NCBI RefSeq assembly: GCF_041929205.1
Contig: NZ_JBHFNT010000229.1
Length of the DNA: 64,000 nucleotides
Strand: one strand, 5' to 3'
Source: Floridanema evergladense
Lineage (GTDB): Bacteria; Cyanobacteriota; Cyanobacteriia; Cyanobacteriales; Aerosakkonemataceae
This document shows positions 42,584 through 51,772 of this stretch, piece after piece. The notes beneath the pieces are model-generated. The model had not been told where the DNA came from and ran no database searches. It saw only the letters and a list, made by a program, of their open reading frames with translations. Position 1 is the first letter of the stretch, and each line of letters starts with the position of its first letter. The position numbers were made by a program, and so were the translations under genes.

Positions 42584-43516
42584 ATGCGAATCTTAATCAT
42601 GGGCGGGACTCGGTTTATTGGAGTTTATTTAACGAAAATTTTGGTCGAACAAGGTCACGAAGTTATATTATTTAATCGAGGCAATAAACCCGCACCAGTA
42701 GAAGGTATAACAGAGATTCATGGCGATCGCACAAATGCCGACATCATCAAAGAAAAGTTAGCTGATGAAAGGTTTGATGCTATCTTTGACAATAACGGGC
42801 GCGAACTTAGCGACACTCAAGTTTTAGCTGATATTTTTCACGGCAAAGTTAAACATTTTGTCTATATGAGTTCGGCGGGAGTTTACCTCAAAACCGATCA
42901 ACTACCTCACATTGAAGGTGATGCGATCGATCCCAAAAGTCGCCACAAAGGAAAGTTTGAAACGGAAGCTTATCTACAAGAAAAAGGATTACCTTTTACC
43001 TCCATTCGTCCTACTTATATTTACGGCCCCCAGAATTATAATGATGTGGAAGCATGGTTTTTCGATCGCATAGTGCGCGATCGACCCATCCCCATTCCCG
43101 GTAACGGATTACATATTACCCAACTCGGACATTGTTACGATTTAGCAAATGCAATGGCAGCAGTTTTAGGCAATGAAAAAGCGATCGGGCAAGTATATAA
43201 TATCTCTGGCGAACGTTACGTTACCTTTGATGGATTAGCCCGCGCTTGTGCAATTGCTGCTGGAAAATCACCCGATGACTTAAAAATTGTTCATTACGAC
43301 CCGAAAAATTTTGACTTTGGCAAACGTAAAGGTTTCCCATTACGAGTACAGCACTTTTTCGCCTCAATTAATAAAGCAATGACTGAACTGAATTGGAAAC
43401 CAGAATATGATTTGATTTCTGGGTTAAAAGATTCATTTGAAAATGACTTTCTCGCCTCTGGAAGGGATAAATCTGAAGTTGATTTCTCTGTAGATGATGA
43501 AATACTGAAAGCTTAA
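42584..43516 (+). CDS. NAD-dependent epimerase-like protein, CSP41 type
   Basis: This 310-residue extended short-chain dehydrogenase/epimerase-fold protein has the nucleotide-binding loop MGGTRFIGVYL near the N-terminus, an SSAGVY motif and RPTYIYGPQNYND. The sequence is closest to the plant and cyanobacterial CSP41b-like group (RNA-binding or ribosome-associated in chloroplasts); the catalytic YxxxK pair seems to be replaced, so it may not be a true epimerase. An ATG with AGGACAGG upstream gives a clear start. A strong hairpin follows. Confidence 0.82.
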   Translation: MRILIMGGTRFIGVYLTKILVEQGHEVILFNRGNKPAPVEGITEIHGDRTNADIIKEKLADERFDAIFDNNGRELSDTQVLADIFHGKVKHFVYMSSAGVYLKTDQLPHIEGDAIDPKSRHKGKFETEAYLQEKGLPFTSIRPTYIYGPQNYNDVEAWFFDRIVRDRPIPIPGNGLHITQLGHCYDLANAMAAVLGNEKAIGQVYNISGERYVTFDGLARACAIAAGKSPDDLKIVHYDPKNFDFGKRKGFPLRVQHFFASINKAMTELNWKPEYDLISGLKDSFENDFLASGRDKSEVDFSVDDEILKA

Positions 43517-43554
43517 AAATGTAGAGACGTTCTATACAACGTCTCTACATTTTT
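43515..43554 (+). terminator. Strong palindromic terminator
   Basis: AAAAATGTAGAGACGTT (43515-43531) and AACGTCTCTACATTTTT (43538-43554) pair over 17 bases with a six-base loop, ending in a T run. It should end the CSP41-like transcript. Its core, GTAGAGACGTT, is also a common dispersed repeat in cyanobacteria. Confidence 0.8.
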
Positions 43555-43585
43555 ACAGTATATAAAAAGTTGACGACAGATGTTC

Positions 43586-43665
43586 GATCCCCCCTAACCC
43601 CCCTTACTAAGGGGGGGACAAGATTGAATTTAAGTCCCCCTTAGTAAGGGGGATTTAGGGGGATC
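43586..43665. repeat. Large C-rich inverted repeat
   Basis: GATCCCCCCTAACCCCCC (from 43586) and its near complement GGGGGATTTAGGGGGATC (to 43665) flank further pairing arms CCTTACTAAGG and CCTTAGTAAGG. The unit spans 80 bases. Such repeats are dispersed in cyanobacterial genomes; no gene is present. Confidence 0.8.
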
Positions 43666-43736
43666 TCGGATTGCAGGAACAAAAAGCAGTGAATGGTATT
43701 CTTTAAAGAAAGAGTTTCTAAATTAACAGAAAAATC

Positions 43737-44156
43737 ATGGGATTAAATATCAAACTTGGTACTGTAGCAGCGTCTTTATTGCTGGGAATAACAGCGATCG
43801 CACCTCCTACCGTTGTACTCACAACTCCCCAAATTGTAGAAGCAGCGACCGCCACAGGACGCGGAATATTAGCAATAGCTGGTCGTCCCTCACAGCTAAT
43901 CAATCGCGCCACAGTTGATACACTAGCTGATAATACTGCAAAAGTACAACTGAGGACTAGTAACGGCAATCAAATTAACTTTGGGGGAAAATGGGAAAAT
44001 GGCCCGCAAAATCAGCTGTTAATTACCTTAACTAACTCTGGTAATGCAGATGCTTCGGGACTCATTGTAGTCACTTATCGCAACGGTCAACTTCAGGCGA
44101 TTTTTGGTGGAGGAAAACTAGACGGTCAACCTTTTACCATTGAGTTTAGACGTTAA
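43737..44156 (+). CDS. Small secreted protein of unknown function
   Basis: This 139-residue protein has a signal peptide (hydrophobic about 9-28, cleavage near IVEAA). The mature part contains alternating strand-like segments (AKVQLRTSNGNQINFGGKW, LLITLTNSG, LIVVTYRNGQ) ending in FTIEFRR. I recognise no named family. Hairpin elements on both sides suggest it is transcribed on its own. Confidence 0.68.
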   Translation: MGLNIKLGTVAASLLLGITAIAPPTVVLTTPQIVEAATATGRGILAIAGRPSQLINRATVDTLADNTAKVQLRTSNGNQINFGGKWENGPQNQLLITLTNSGNADASGLIVVTYRNGQLQAIFGGGKLDGQPFTIEFRR

Positions 44157-44167
44157 AAATAATCATT

Positions 44168-44233
44168 AAAAAACTCGGTTTCTGCGGATATTTTGAACCA
44201 GAAAACTGGTAAGTCTAAGAAACTGAGTTTTAA
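44168..44233. terminator. Hairpin between convergent genes
   Basis: AAAAAACTCGGTTTCT (from 44168) and AGAAACTGAGTTTT (44218-44231) form a stem with one weak pair and a loop of about 34 bases. It lies between the secreted-protein gene and convergent pgsA and may end both. Related AAACTCGGTTTCT sequences are a dispersed cyanobacterial repeat. Confidence 0.5.
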
Positions 44234-44262
44234 GTCAAAAATTAAATCCTGTATGGAAAATC

Positions 44263-44790
44263 CTACTGAGAAGATTCATTGCTAGTTGAATTTTGCGGCA
44301 AAACGTAGATAACGCCAGAAATCAAAGTGAAAACAACAGAAATCCAAAAAGCAATTACAGAATATATTTGCCAATTTGTCGGTAAAGGTGCGATTAGAAG
44401 GGCGATCGCTAAAATTTGACTCACAGTTTTTAGTTTACCCCAAATATTCGCGCCGGAAATTTTCGTTTGGTTAACGCGCCAACCTGCGATCGTCAATTCT
44501 CGTGCCAAAATCAAAAACACACCCCAAGCAGGTATTTGACCTAATTCTATCAGCGCCAGTAATGGCCCCAAAACCAGCAACTTATCCACCAAAGGGTCGA
44601 GAAACTTACCCAAATCGGTCACTTGGTTCAGTTTTCTTGCTAAATAGCCATCCAGCCAATCCGTACCAGCAGCTATAAGAAAGATTACCAAACATATCCA
44701 ACGACTTAAAGTACTTGGATAATGTAAACCATAGAGCAAAAATGGCAAACCCAAAAGACGAGATATAGTGATCCAGGTCGGAATAGTCAT
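44263..44790 (-). CDS. pgsA: CDP-diacylglycerol-glycerol-3-phosphate 3-phosphatidyltransferase
   Basis: Membrane enzyme that makes phosphatidylglycerol phosphate, the first step to phosphatidylglycerol, which cyanobacterial photosystems need. The CDP-alcohol transferase signature is complete: D44-x2-D47-G48-x2-A51-R52, then G61-x3-D65-x3-D69, in DWLDGYLARKL and GKFLDPLVDK. The 175-residue length and five or so helices fit. The call is firm. Confidence 0.93.
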   Translation of the reverse strand: MTIPTWITISRLLGLPFLLYGLHYPSTLSRWICLVIFLIAAGTDWLDGYLARKLNQVTDLGKFLDPLVDKLLVLGPLLALIELGQIPAWGVFLILARELTIAGWRVNQTKISGANIWGKLKTVSQILAIALLIAPLPTNWQIYSVIAFWISVVFTLISGVIYVLPQNSTSNESSQ

Positions 44791-44937
44791 ATATTAGTTA
44801 ATAGCAGATTTTTTGCTCTGAATAGAACAGTGAGGAGATCAAACAGTGGAGGAATGTTAAACATGAACCAGAATAATTATAGAAAACATTTGACCGCAAT
44901 AACTGTAAACATCCAAAAATCTTAAAGCAAAATAACT

Positions 44938-45468
44938 ATGCAAAACCGTTGGGCAGATCAAAAACTGAAAACTTGCGAAACATCATTCCTCTGTTTAGAA
45001 GCAGCTTGGAAACAATATGAACAAGCTACCAAAGGTATTAAAGAAGCCATAGCAGAAGGAATGCCGATCGCTACACTAGAACAAACCTATCCTTTAAATT
45101 GGGAAAAAGTTTGGCAAGCAATTCGCGATAACAAATCCTGGGGACACAAATCATACCAATTATGGAAATGGTTGCACCAAGGAGAAACAATTCAACAACA
45201 CTTAATGCAAATCGAATTACTCATGGCTGATTACCGATTACAATTACATAATTCCGGCAAAAAAGCCACAGAATTTTGGCAAGGATACGCCGAAGGCAAA
45301 GTACTTTGTCGTACTCCTTGCGAACAATCACCAAAAATTAATTGTTCTCCCACACCCTATCAAAAAGGAGTAATTTTAGGTTGGCGTTATGCAGTAGTCA
45401 AGCATGAAATTCAAACCAGGCTTTATTGCTGTCGAAAAACCACAGCTGATTTGTTTACTTGGGGTTAA
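44938..45468 (+). CDS. Conserved protein of unknown function
   Basis: I do not recognise this 176-residue protein. It is helical and Trp/Lys-rich in its first two thirds (KQYEQATKGIKEAIAEGM, WGHKSYQLWKWLHQGE). A C-terminal part has cysteines (VLCRTPC, SPKINCS, RLYCCRKT), possibly metal-binding. There is no signal peptide. The next gene starts three bases after the stop, so the two are likely co-translated. Confidence 0.65.
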   Translation: MQNRWADQKLKTCETSFLCLEAAWKQYEQATKGIKEAIAEGMPIATLEQTYPLNWEKVWQAIRDNKSWGHKSYQLWKWLHQGETIQQHLMQIELLMADYRLQLHNSGKKATEFWQGYAEGKVLCRTPCEQSPKINCSPTPYQKGVILGWRYAVVKHEIQTRLYCCRKTTADLFTWG

Positions 45469-45471
45469 AAC

Positions 45472-46902
45472 TTGAATTCAAATTCTATTTCTGAACAAAA
45501 ACGCGCATATTCTTTAGATGCCTTACGCGGATTCGCAGTTTTAACAATGGTGCTATCGGGAACAATTTCTTACCGAATTTTACCCGCTTGGATGTACCAC
45601 GCCCAAGAACCCCCACCAACCCACACTTATAATCCAAATTTGTCCGGTTTAACCTGGGTTGATTTAGTTTTTCCTTTGTTTTTATTTGCTATGGGTGCAT
45701 CTATTCCTCTAGCCCTTTCTCGCCGGATTAAATCAGGAATTGCTAACAAATTTAAGCTAATTTTATATATTCTCAAAAGAGGCTTCTTTTTAGGTGCGTT
45801 TGCTATATTCCTCGAACATTTTCGTCCTACTAAAATTGCTGATAATTCAGTCCCAAACAAATGGCTGATTGCTTTAATTGGGTTTGTTATTTTATTTTTT
45901 ATGTTTGTGCGGTTGCCAAGTAACTGGAGAAGAATTCCTCAACCTGCAACTACAATTGGCGCTTGGATATTAGCAGTTATTGTTATTTCGGGAATTAACT
46001 ACACCAATGGAACTGGGTTTTCACTCGCCCGTAGCGATATTATTTTAATTGTTCTGACAAATACCGCTGTTTTCGGTTCAATAATTTGGTTATTTACGAG
46101 ATTTAATTTAAAATTGCGATCGGGAATACTCGGCTTATTATTCGCCCTCCGCTTATCTTCTACAGTTGCTAAAAGTTGGACTGCTGCTTTGTGGTCATTT
46201 TCTCCCGCACCTTGGATATTCAAGTTTCATTATTTATCTTATTTGTTTATCGTAATTCCTGGGACTATTGCCGGAGATTTAATTTTAGATTGGTTAGAAA
46301 AGCCCAAATTAGATAATGATTGGAATAGAAAGTCTAATTATAAATTAGTAGCAATTATCTTTCTATTATTAACCAATATTTTAGTTTTACTCATCGGGTT
46401 ACAAGCAAGATGGGTATGGCAAACAACGTTAGTTAGTGCAGTTATTTGTTGTTTAACAGGTTTTCTATTCATTAAACCCAAAAATGAAACTGAGATTTTA
46501 ATTCAAAAGTTGTATTACTGGGGAGTTTACTGGTTGGTGTTAGGTTTACTTTTTGAACCTTACCAAGGTGGAATTAAGAAAGATTCGGCAACTTACAGTT
46601 ACTTTTTTTTAACTACAGGTATCGCATTTTTCACCTTGATTATCTTTACCATATTAATCGACGTTTTTCAATTACAAAAACCGCTACATTTGTTAATTGA
46701 CAACGGACAAAACCCGATGATTGGTTATGTAGGATTTGCCAATTTAGTTTGGCCTGTTTTTATTGCTTTGGGTATTGAAAAATTTGTGACTGCTAATGTC
46801 CAAACTCCCCTACATGGATTTCTGAAAGGAGTTTTTTACACTTTAACTGTTGGTTATATTGTCTGTTTATTTACTCGGTTCAAATTGTTTTGGCGAACGT
46901 AG
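45472..46902 (+). CDS. Polytopic membrane protein, DUF5009/acyltransferase type
   Basis: This 476-residue protein has about ten helices and begins SLDALRGFAVLTMVLSG, the pattern of the DUF5009/heparan-alpha-glucosaminide N-acetyltransferase-like group. That group transfers acyl groups to sugars in the envelope, though this has not been shown here. WVDLVFPLFLFAMGASIPLAL carries the conserved loop of the family. It starts at TTG (no better start in frame), right after the gene at 44938-45468. The substrate is unknown. Confidence 0.8.
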   Translation: MNSNSISEQKRAYSLDALRGFAVLTMVLSGTISYRILPAWMYHAQEPPPTHTYNPNLSGLTWVDLVFPLFLFAMGASIPLALSRRIKSGIANKFKLILYILKRGFFLGAFAIFLEHFRPTKIADNSVPNKWLIALIGFVILFFMFVRLPSNWRRIPQPATTIGAWILAVIVISGINYTNGTGFSLARSDIILIVLTNTAVFGSIIWLFTRFNLKLRSGILGLLFALRLSSTVAKSWTAALWSFSPAPWIFKFHYLSYLFIVIPGTIAGDLILDWLEKPKLDNDWNRKSNYKLVAIIFLLLTNILVLLIGLQARWVWQTTLVSAVICCLTGFLFIKPKNETEILIQKLYYWGVYWLVLGLLFEPYQGGIKKDSATYSYFFLTTGIAFFTLIIFTILIDVFQLQKPLHLLIDNGQNPMIGYVGFANLVWPVFIALGIEKFVTANVQTPLHGFLKGVFYTLTVGYIVCLFTRFKLFWRT

Positions 46903-46907
46903 GGAAA

Positions 46908-47411
46908 TTACAGATTTAGGGCGGTTTTTAACTGGTTTAAAGTAGCAGCTTCTTTTTGACTAACTTTTTCTCCCGTACCTAACAAACCTTCACCCGCAGC
47001 ATTAGCAACTCTTTCGGCGCAAGCATAGATAAATTCTTTGTAAGCTTGAATCTCTTCTGGGGTAACTTTTTGTTGTAAAATTGCTATTGCTTGGTTAATT
47101 TGGGCGATCGCAATCTCCAGCGCATTCTCCGCAGTCACCTTAATTTCCTGATTCGTTTGTTTAGATTGCTTTTTCCCCGCAGCTTCGCCAAACAAAGTTT
47201 GAATTAATTGATTATGGGGATGCTTTTTTGCCGCTTTCATTAATTCTTTAGCCAGAGTAGCAACCTCAATCGGAGTGGAAATTAAGGTAAACTCACACAT
47301 GACCACAGCAATACCACTAGTTAACACTGCTTCTCTAAGAGTTTGTAACTCTTCTTCTGTGTATTCAACTTGCTGATTCACGGGAAACTTTTCGCCTCTT
47401 AGTCTGGGCAT
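46908..47411 (-). CDS. Helical protein of unknown function
   Basis: This 167-residue, mainly helical, soluble protein has no signal peptide. It contains a basic glutamine-rich stretch in the middle (GKKQSKQTNQE) and the helix ENALEIAIAQINQAIAILQQ. I recognise no named family, though its composition suggests a conserved cyanobacterial protein. It is convergent with the membrane gene ending at 46902 and divergent from msrA. Confidence 0.7.
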   Translation of the reverse strand: MPRLRGEKFPVNQQVEYTEEELQTLREAVLTSGIAVVMCEFTLISTPIEVATLAKELMKAAKKHPHNQLIQTLFGEAAGKKQSKQTNQEIKVTAENALEIAIAQINQAIAILQQKVTPEEIQAYKEFIYACAERVANAAGEGLLGTGEKVSQKEAATLNQLKTALNL

Positions 47412-47545
47412 TGTCTTATTCTATAATTTTGTGCCTAGAAAAAGCCGGATAGCAACTATAAATTTCGCAACTACACACAAATTTTTGCTAATTGCGTTAA
47501 ATTAAGAAATGTAAATACTGCGATCGAAAAGCAAATTAGGAATTT

Positions 47546-48199
47546 ATGGGATTATTCGGATTTGGCAAAAAACTAAGTTTACCTACTCCAGATCAAGCAT
47601 TACCAGGACGTAAGGAAACTATGCCTATACCTGCGAATCATTTTGTTAATGGTAATCCTCTAAAAGAACCCTTTCCAGAAGGAATGGAAAAGGTAATATT
47701 TGGGATGGGATGTTTTTGGGGTGCAGAACGCAAATTTTGGCAACAAGAAGGCGTATTTACCACAGCAGTTGGTTATGCCGCTGGGGTAACTCCTAATCCA
47801 ACTTATCAAGAAGTTTGCACCGGAATGACGGGTCATAATGAAGTTGTTTTAGTTGTTTTTGACCCCAAAGTAATTAGTTACGAATCACTTCTGAAAGTGT
47901 TTTGGGAAAGTCACGATCCAACACAGGGAATGCGTCAAGGTAACGATGTTGGAACTCAGTACCGTTCAGGAATTTATGTTTATTCCCAAACTCAAAAGCA
48001 ATTAGCAGAAGCTTCAAAAGCAGCTTATCAAAAAGCGCTAAACGCTTCCGGTTATGGAGAAATTACCACTGAAATTCTTGATGCACCAGAATTTTATTAT
48101 GCAGAAGCTTATCACCAACAGTATCTTGCTAAAAATCCTGGTGGTTACTGTGGTTTAGGCGGGACAAAAATTTGTTTCCCCGAAACAACAACAGCTTAA
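47546..48199 (+). CDS. msrA: Peptide-methionine (S)-S-oxide reductase
   Basis: Repairs oxidised methionine (the S form). The catalytic cysteine is C56 in GMGCFWGAER. Family blocks GYAAGVTPNPTYQEVCTG, HNEVVLVVFDP and FWESHDPTQGMRQGND are all present, and the C-terminal GYCGLGGT supplies a resolving cysteine. At 217 residues it has a 50-residue N-terminal extension like plant and cyanobacterial forms. A terminator follows the stop. Confidence 0.95.
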   Translation: MGLFGFGKKLSLPTPDQALPGRKETMPIPANHFVNGNPLKEPFPEGMEKVIFGMGCFWGAERKFWQQEGVFTTAVGYAAGVTPNPTYQEVCTGMTGHNEVVLVVFDPKVISYESLLKVFWESHDPTQGMRQGNDVGTQYRSGIYVYSQTQKQLAEASKAAYQKALNASGYGEITTEILDAPEFYYAEAYHQQYLAKNPGGYCGLGGTKICFPETTTA

Positions 48200-48212
48200 A
48201 ACCTAAGAGGAG

Positions 48213-48240
48213 AAAAGGATGAAATAATTCCTTTTCCCTT
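48213..48240 (+). terminator. Terminator after msrA
   Basis: GAAAAGGA (from 48212) pairs with TCCTTTTC (48229-48236) around a nine-base loop, followed by CCTTTTTCC. It reads as a factor-independent terminator for msrA. Confidence 0.65.
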
Positions 48241-48345
48241 TTTCCAACTCAGTTATGATTAAATTTTCTAATTTTGGAGAAATTGGCACTGATTAATGGG
48301 AAAATAAGTTTAAATTTGTCAGTAATGTTAATTGAAGGAGTGAAG

Positions 48346-48825
48346 ATGAAAACTATTGGTTCGGTTTTGGCGATCGCCCTAAGTACCACCAGCTTAATAG
48401 GTAGCACAGCTGCGATCGGGCAAACTCCCACCACAACAGGTCAATTTTCTAGCGTTAGCGGTACAGTCACCTATCGAGAAAGAATTGCTTTACCACCAGA
48501 TGCCTTATTGATTATACAACTACAAGATGTATCGAAAAAAGATGCTCCCGCAGTTGCGATCGGTCAACAAATTATTCCTACTCAAAATCGCCAAGTTCCC
48601 TTTCCCTTTGAAATTGTCTATAACCGAGACACAATTAACCCAAGTAACACTTATACAGTGCAAGCCAAAATTATTATCGAGAATCAAATACGTTTTATCA
48701 ATACAACTTCCTATCCTGTGATTACTAGAGGTAATCCTAACAAAGTTGAAATTGTAGTAAATTCAGTGGGAACTTCTCCCCAACCAAAAAGTGTTTTTTC
48801 CAAATTTGCACCATTAAACAAATAA
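48346..48825 (+). CDS. YbaY-family exported protein
   Basis: From ATG 48346 (GGAG six bases upstream) this 159-residue protein has a signal peptide (about 1-25) and a beta domain of the YbaY type: VSGTVTYRERIALPPDALLIIQL, then QVPFPFEIVYN and the YTVQAKI segment. In other bacteria YbaY is a lipoprotein linked to glycolipid or envelope roles; here there is no lipobox cysteine, so it may be free in the periplasm. The frame also opens upstream at 48274, but without a signal. Confidence 0.78.
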   Translation: MKTIGSVLAIALSTTSLIGSTAAIGQTPTTTGQFSSVSGTVTYRERIALPPDALLIIQLQDVSKKDAPAVAIGQQIIPTQNRQVPFPFEIVYNRDTINPSNTYTVQAKIIIENQIRFINTTSYPVITRGNPNKVEIVVNSVGTSPQPKSVFSKFAPLNK

Positions 48826-48860
48826 AATTCTCTTGTACTTGTGGTGGAAAAACCAATCCA

Positions 48861-48930
48861 GGGGAGGTAGAACCTCCCTTGCTCTCGTTCCCAGGTTGAA
48901 CCTGGGAACGAGAAACGGAGGCTCTGCCTC
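48861..48930. repeat. Nested palindromic repeat
   Basis: TCTCGTTCCCAGGTT (48883-48897) and AACCTGGGAACGAGA (48899-48913) are a perfect palindrome around one base. On both sides are smaller palindromes (GGAGGTAGAACCTCC and GAGGCTCTGCCTC). This unit is a known style of dispersed cyanobacterial repeat. It lies between convergent genes and may also end their transcripts. Confidence 0.8.
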
Positions 48931-49005
48931 TTGATGCAAAATCTCAACCTGCGAACCCAAAACCTGAATAGTAATCTTAATTTTTGAATTTGACCATGAA
49001 CGAAA

Positions 49006-49200
49006 TTAAGTGCGATAAATTGCGGCAATAACTATAGCAGCAATAAAGGGAATGAGAATGGGGATGATTACAATCAATCCCCATTTGCCAAAACGAATTT
49101 CTTCACCTTCAGACTTGAGAAGTGCAATCCAAGCAGCCGTACCCATAATTGCCCAAATAATACCAAACGCCAGAAAAATTACAAATGTTGAATCTTCCAT
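49006..49200 (-). CDS. Small two-helix membrane protein
   Basis: This 64-residue protein has two strongly hydrophobic segments (about 5-27 and 40-62) joined by a charged loop (KSEGEEIRFGKWG). The regular helix-loop-helix pattern supports a real gene, although the ribosome-binding site is weak. I recognise no family. A dispersed palindrome lies downstream. Confidence 0.6.
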   Translation of the reverse strand: MEDSTFVIFLAFGIIWAIMGTAAWIALLKSEGEEIRFGKWGLIVIIPILIPFIAAIVIAAIYRT

Positions 49201-49291
49201 TTTTGAATTTTTTGGGGAAAACTACTCTTAAATTAAAGCGAATAATTTTGTAAACACAAGGTCTGTTGCGATCGCTTTAGTGCTAAAAGTA

Positions 49292-49318
49292 AAAACTGAG
49301 CTAAATAAGCCCAGTTTT
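49292..49318 (-). terminator. Terminator for the small gene at 49380-49598
   Basis: Read on the minus strand, AAAACTGGGCT pairs with AGCTCAGTTTT across a five-base loop (one G-U pair), and T bases follow. It lies 60 bases after the stop of the 72-residue gene. Confidence 0.6.
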
Positions 49319-49379
49319 TTCTTGAAAGTTCAGTAAATTTTCCAGCTTAATTTGACTTCTGTTCCCTATGCAACCAAAA

Positions 49380-49598
49380 TTACATTAGCGCAGAGATTTC
49401 ATTAACAATTTGCAAACGTCCCCGACGCACACCATAAAGTAATCGATCTAAAGTGCTTTGTTCTTCTTCACTCAAGCAATCTTCTAGAATAGCTGCTTTT
49501 AGTCCGTAGCGATCGGCAAGAGTAATATATCCAGAACTGGTAACTTGGGCGAATAGATCGGAAAGGGCGGTGGGAAGGAGGTTGAGTTGTTCGGACAT
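49380..49598 (-). CDS. Small conserved protein of unknown function
   Basis: A 72-residue soluble protein with a helix (LPTALSDLFAQV), the segment SGYITLADRYGLKAAIL and LSEEEQSTLDRLLYGVRRGRL, ending in VNEISALM. Its composition and position (with its own terminator) support a real gene. Similar short proteins occur widely in cyanobacteria, but I know no function. It is divergent from the deaminase gene. Confidence 0.65.
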   Translation of the reverse strand: MSEQLNLLPTALSDLFAQVTSSGYITLADRYGLKAAILEDCLSEEEQSTLDRLLYGVRRGRLQIVNEISALM

Positions 49599-49735
49599 TG
49601 ATGCTGGCTGAACTCTATGCTTTTATTATGGGAAGAAATAAAGCTAACCTCGGTGATTACACTGATGACAGACTTGTGATAGTCATTTATTCGGAAAAGC
49701 GATCGAGATCACAAAGAGTTAATAGAGGTCAAAAC

Positions 49736-50161
49736 ATGAGTCCAGAAGAGTTGATGAGAATAGCTTTAGCAGAGGCGAAGCAAGGGGATGCGCCTTTTGG
49801 TGCGGCGATCGTCAAGGATGGGCAAATTGCGATCGCAGCGCATAACACCGTCAAACGCGATCGCGATCCCTCCGCCCATGCGGAAATTAACGCCATTCGA
49901 CTTTTAACCAACAAGCTAAACACTACCTCTTTAAGTGATTACACCTTATATACCACCTGCGAACCTTGCCCAATGTGCGCTACCGCTTGCATTTGGGCTG
50001 GCATTTCCGAAATTATAATTGGCGCTTCCATTAAAGATTTAATTCAGTTAGGTGTGCCGCAAATTGACTTAAGTTGCGAAGAAATTATCGCTAAAAGTTT
50101 TCGCAATATCAAAGTTACAAAAGGTCTATTAAAATCTGAATGCCTCTCATTATTTAAATAG
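49736..50161 (+). CDS. Nucleoside deaminase (cytidine/guanine deaminase fold)
   Basis: From ATG 49736 (AGAGG upstream) the 141-residue protein has the zinc-binding motifs of the deaminase superfamily: H48-A-E50 in PSAHAEINAI and C78-x2-C81 in CEPCPMCATAC. The glutamate E50 is the proton shuttle. The substrate could be guanine, cytidine or a tRNA adenosine; the length and sequence are closest to guanine/nucleoside deaminases. An in-frame extension to 49598 is weakly supported. The esterase gene follows with one base between stop and start. Confidence 0.88.
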   Translation: MSPEELMRIALAEAKQGDAPFGAAIVKDGQIAIAAHNTVKRDRDPSAHAEINAIRLLTNKLNTTSLSDYTLYTTCEPCPMCATACIWAGISEIIIGASIKDLIQLGVPQIDLSCEEIIAKSFRNIKVTKGLLKSECLSLFK

Positions 50162-50162
50162 T

Positions 50163-51440
50163 ATGGCAGAACTGCAAGGATTCGCTTTATTACCAACAGA
50201 TACTTTTACTGATAAACCTTTACCAAAACAACCAGTACAGGGGTTTAGTGGCGTACAATTTGCTGAAAAAAATTCTTTTTGGTTTTTGTCAGACAATGGG
50301 TTTGGTAGTAAAACCAATAGTTCTAATTATTTGCTGCGTTTGTACCGTTTGCAGCCAGAATTTAGAGGTGCTAATGGTGATGGTAGTGTAAAAGTGCAAG
50401 AGTTTATTTCTTTGTCCGATCCCGATAAAAAAATACCTTTTGCTATTGTTAATGAAGGCACAAAAGAAAGACTATTAACGGGAGCAGATTTTGACCCGGA
50501 ATCTTTTGTTTTTGCTGCTGACGGAACAATTTGGGTGGGTGATGAATTTGGCCCTTATCTGTTACACTTCGATCGCACAGGCAAACTGTTATCCGCACCC
50601 ATCGCTACACCAAGTTTTGCTAAAAATGGGAGTTCTGAAATTATTCGATCGCCCGATCATCCTGATGTTTTAGCTGGCAAAACAACATCTAATTTGGAGC
50701 GTTCTAGAGGTTATGAAGGATTAGCAATTAATCCCAGCAAAACTAAATTATACGCTTTTTTGGAAGGAGCGGTAACTGGCGATCGCAGCGATACTTTACG
50801 AATAAATGAATTCGATTTAGCTGCTAAAAAATTTACTGGAATTGCTGGGCTTTATCGACTAGAAGCAGCGGGAAATGCGATCGGAGATGTAGCAGTAATC
50901 AACGAAAACGAATACCTAGTTATCGAACGCGATACTAAACAAGGAAATGAGGCAGAATTTAAGAAGATTTTTCAAATTAATTTAGCCCAAAAAGATAATG
51001 ATGGCTATGTTGCTAAAAACGAAGTAGTTGATTTATTAAATATTCGAGATCCGCAAGACTTAAACCGTGATGGTAGCACTAGTTTTCGGTTTCCTTTCGT
51101 GACGATCGAGAACGTTTTGGTAATTAACAAAAACACGATTTTGGTGGCTAATGACAATAACTTCCGAAGCGGTACAGGAAGACCACCAGAACCAGATCAA
51201 AATGAATTTTTACTGTTAAAATTAGACCAACCTTTAAATGTCGATCCGCGAGTTGGAGTTGGTGCAATCCACACCGGAGTAATAAAAACTGAAGTTAACT
51301 ACTTTTTCATTTCAGTTACTTTTTTAGTAGCAATTATTCTTTGGCAAATTTTCAAAATGTGGCGTTGGCGATCGCGCAACAAAGCGAAACATTCATTTAC
51401 TGGTGAAGACTCGCCACATAATAAAAACAGTAAAACTTAA
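50163..51440 (+). CDS. Phytase-like esterase with C-terminal membrane anchor
   Basis: This 425-residue protein matches the esterase-like activity of phytase family (PF13449): GFSGVQFAEKNSFWFLSDNGFG, DPESFVFAADGTIWVGDEFGPYLLHFD and SRGYEGLAINP are typical repeats of a beta-propeller. The C-terminus has one helix (about 380-400) with a basic tail, so the protein is membrane-bound with the propeller outside if translocated; no N-terminal signal is evident, which leaves the location in doubt. It begins one base after the deaminase stop. Confidence 0.82.
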   Translation: MAELQGFALLPTDTFTDKPLPKQPVQGFSGVQFAEKNSFWFLSDNGFGSKTNSSNYLLRLYRLQPEFRGANGDGSVKVQEFISLSDPDKKIPFAIVNEGTKERLLTGADFDPESFVFAADGTIWVGDEFGPYLLHFDRTGKLLSAPIATPSFAKNGSSEIIRSPDHPDVLAGKTTSNLERSRGYEGLAINPSKTKLYAFLEGAVTGDRSDTLRINEFDLAAKKFTGIAGLYRLEAAGNAIGDVAVINENEYLVIERDTKQGNEAEFKKIFQINLAQKDNDGYVAKNEVVDLLNIRDPQDLNRDGSTSFRFPFVTIENVLVINKNTILVANDNNFRSGTGRPPEPDQNEFLLLKLDQPLNVDPRVGVGAIHTGVIKTEVNYFFISVTFLVAIILWQIFKMWRWRSRNKAKHSFTGEDSPHNKNSKT

Positions 51441-51540
51441 ATAACCAAAAACAGTCAGCCAATCTAACCAGTTATCAGAATTAATTAGCATTGCGATCGT
51501 TCAAATTTTCCCTTTCCTTATATATATTACTCCTAAATCA

Positions 51541-51675
51541 ATTTCTTTCTTTGCGTTCTTCCTTCGTGTCCTAATTCGCTATCGCGAATCGCTACGCTAC
51601 CGCGTCTTCGCGGTTCAAAAAATCTTTTTTATTGAACCACGAAGACACGAAGAGCGCGAAGGAAAGACGAAGAAG
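51541..51675. repeat. CCTTCGTGTC palindromic repeat
   Basis: CTTCCTTCGTGTCC (from about 51558) and its complement GACACGAAGAGCGCGAAGGAAAG (to 51673, with GAACCACGAAGACACGAAG) face each other around a segment with GCTACGCTACCGCG. A half version of the same unit occurs at about 56620-56690. It is a dispersed cyanobacterial repeat that could form a long stem. Confidence 0.75.
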
Positions 51676-51772
51676 TTCAGAAAAAAACATCATTTTGTAA
51701 TATGTGTTACAGAAGCTTAAAAAGTTTGCTGTAAATTACAGAAGTAGATAAACCCACAAAAATTAGTAGCTT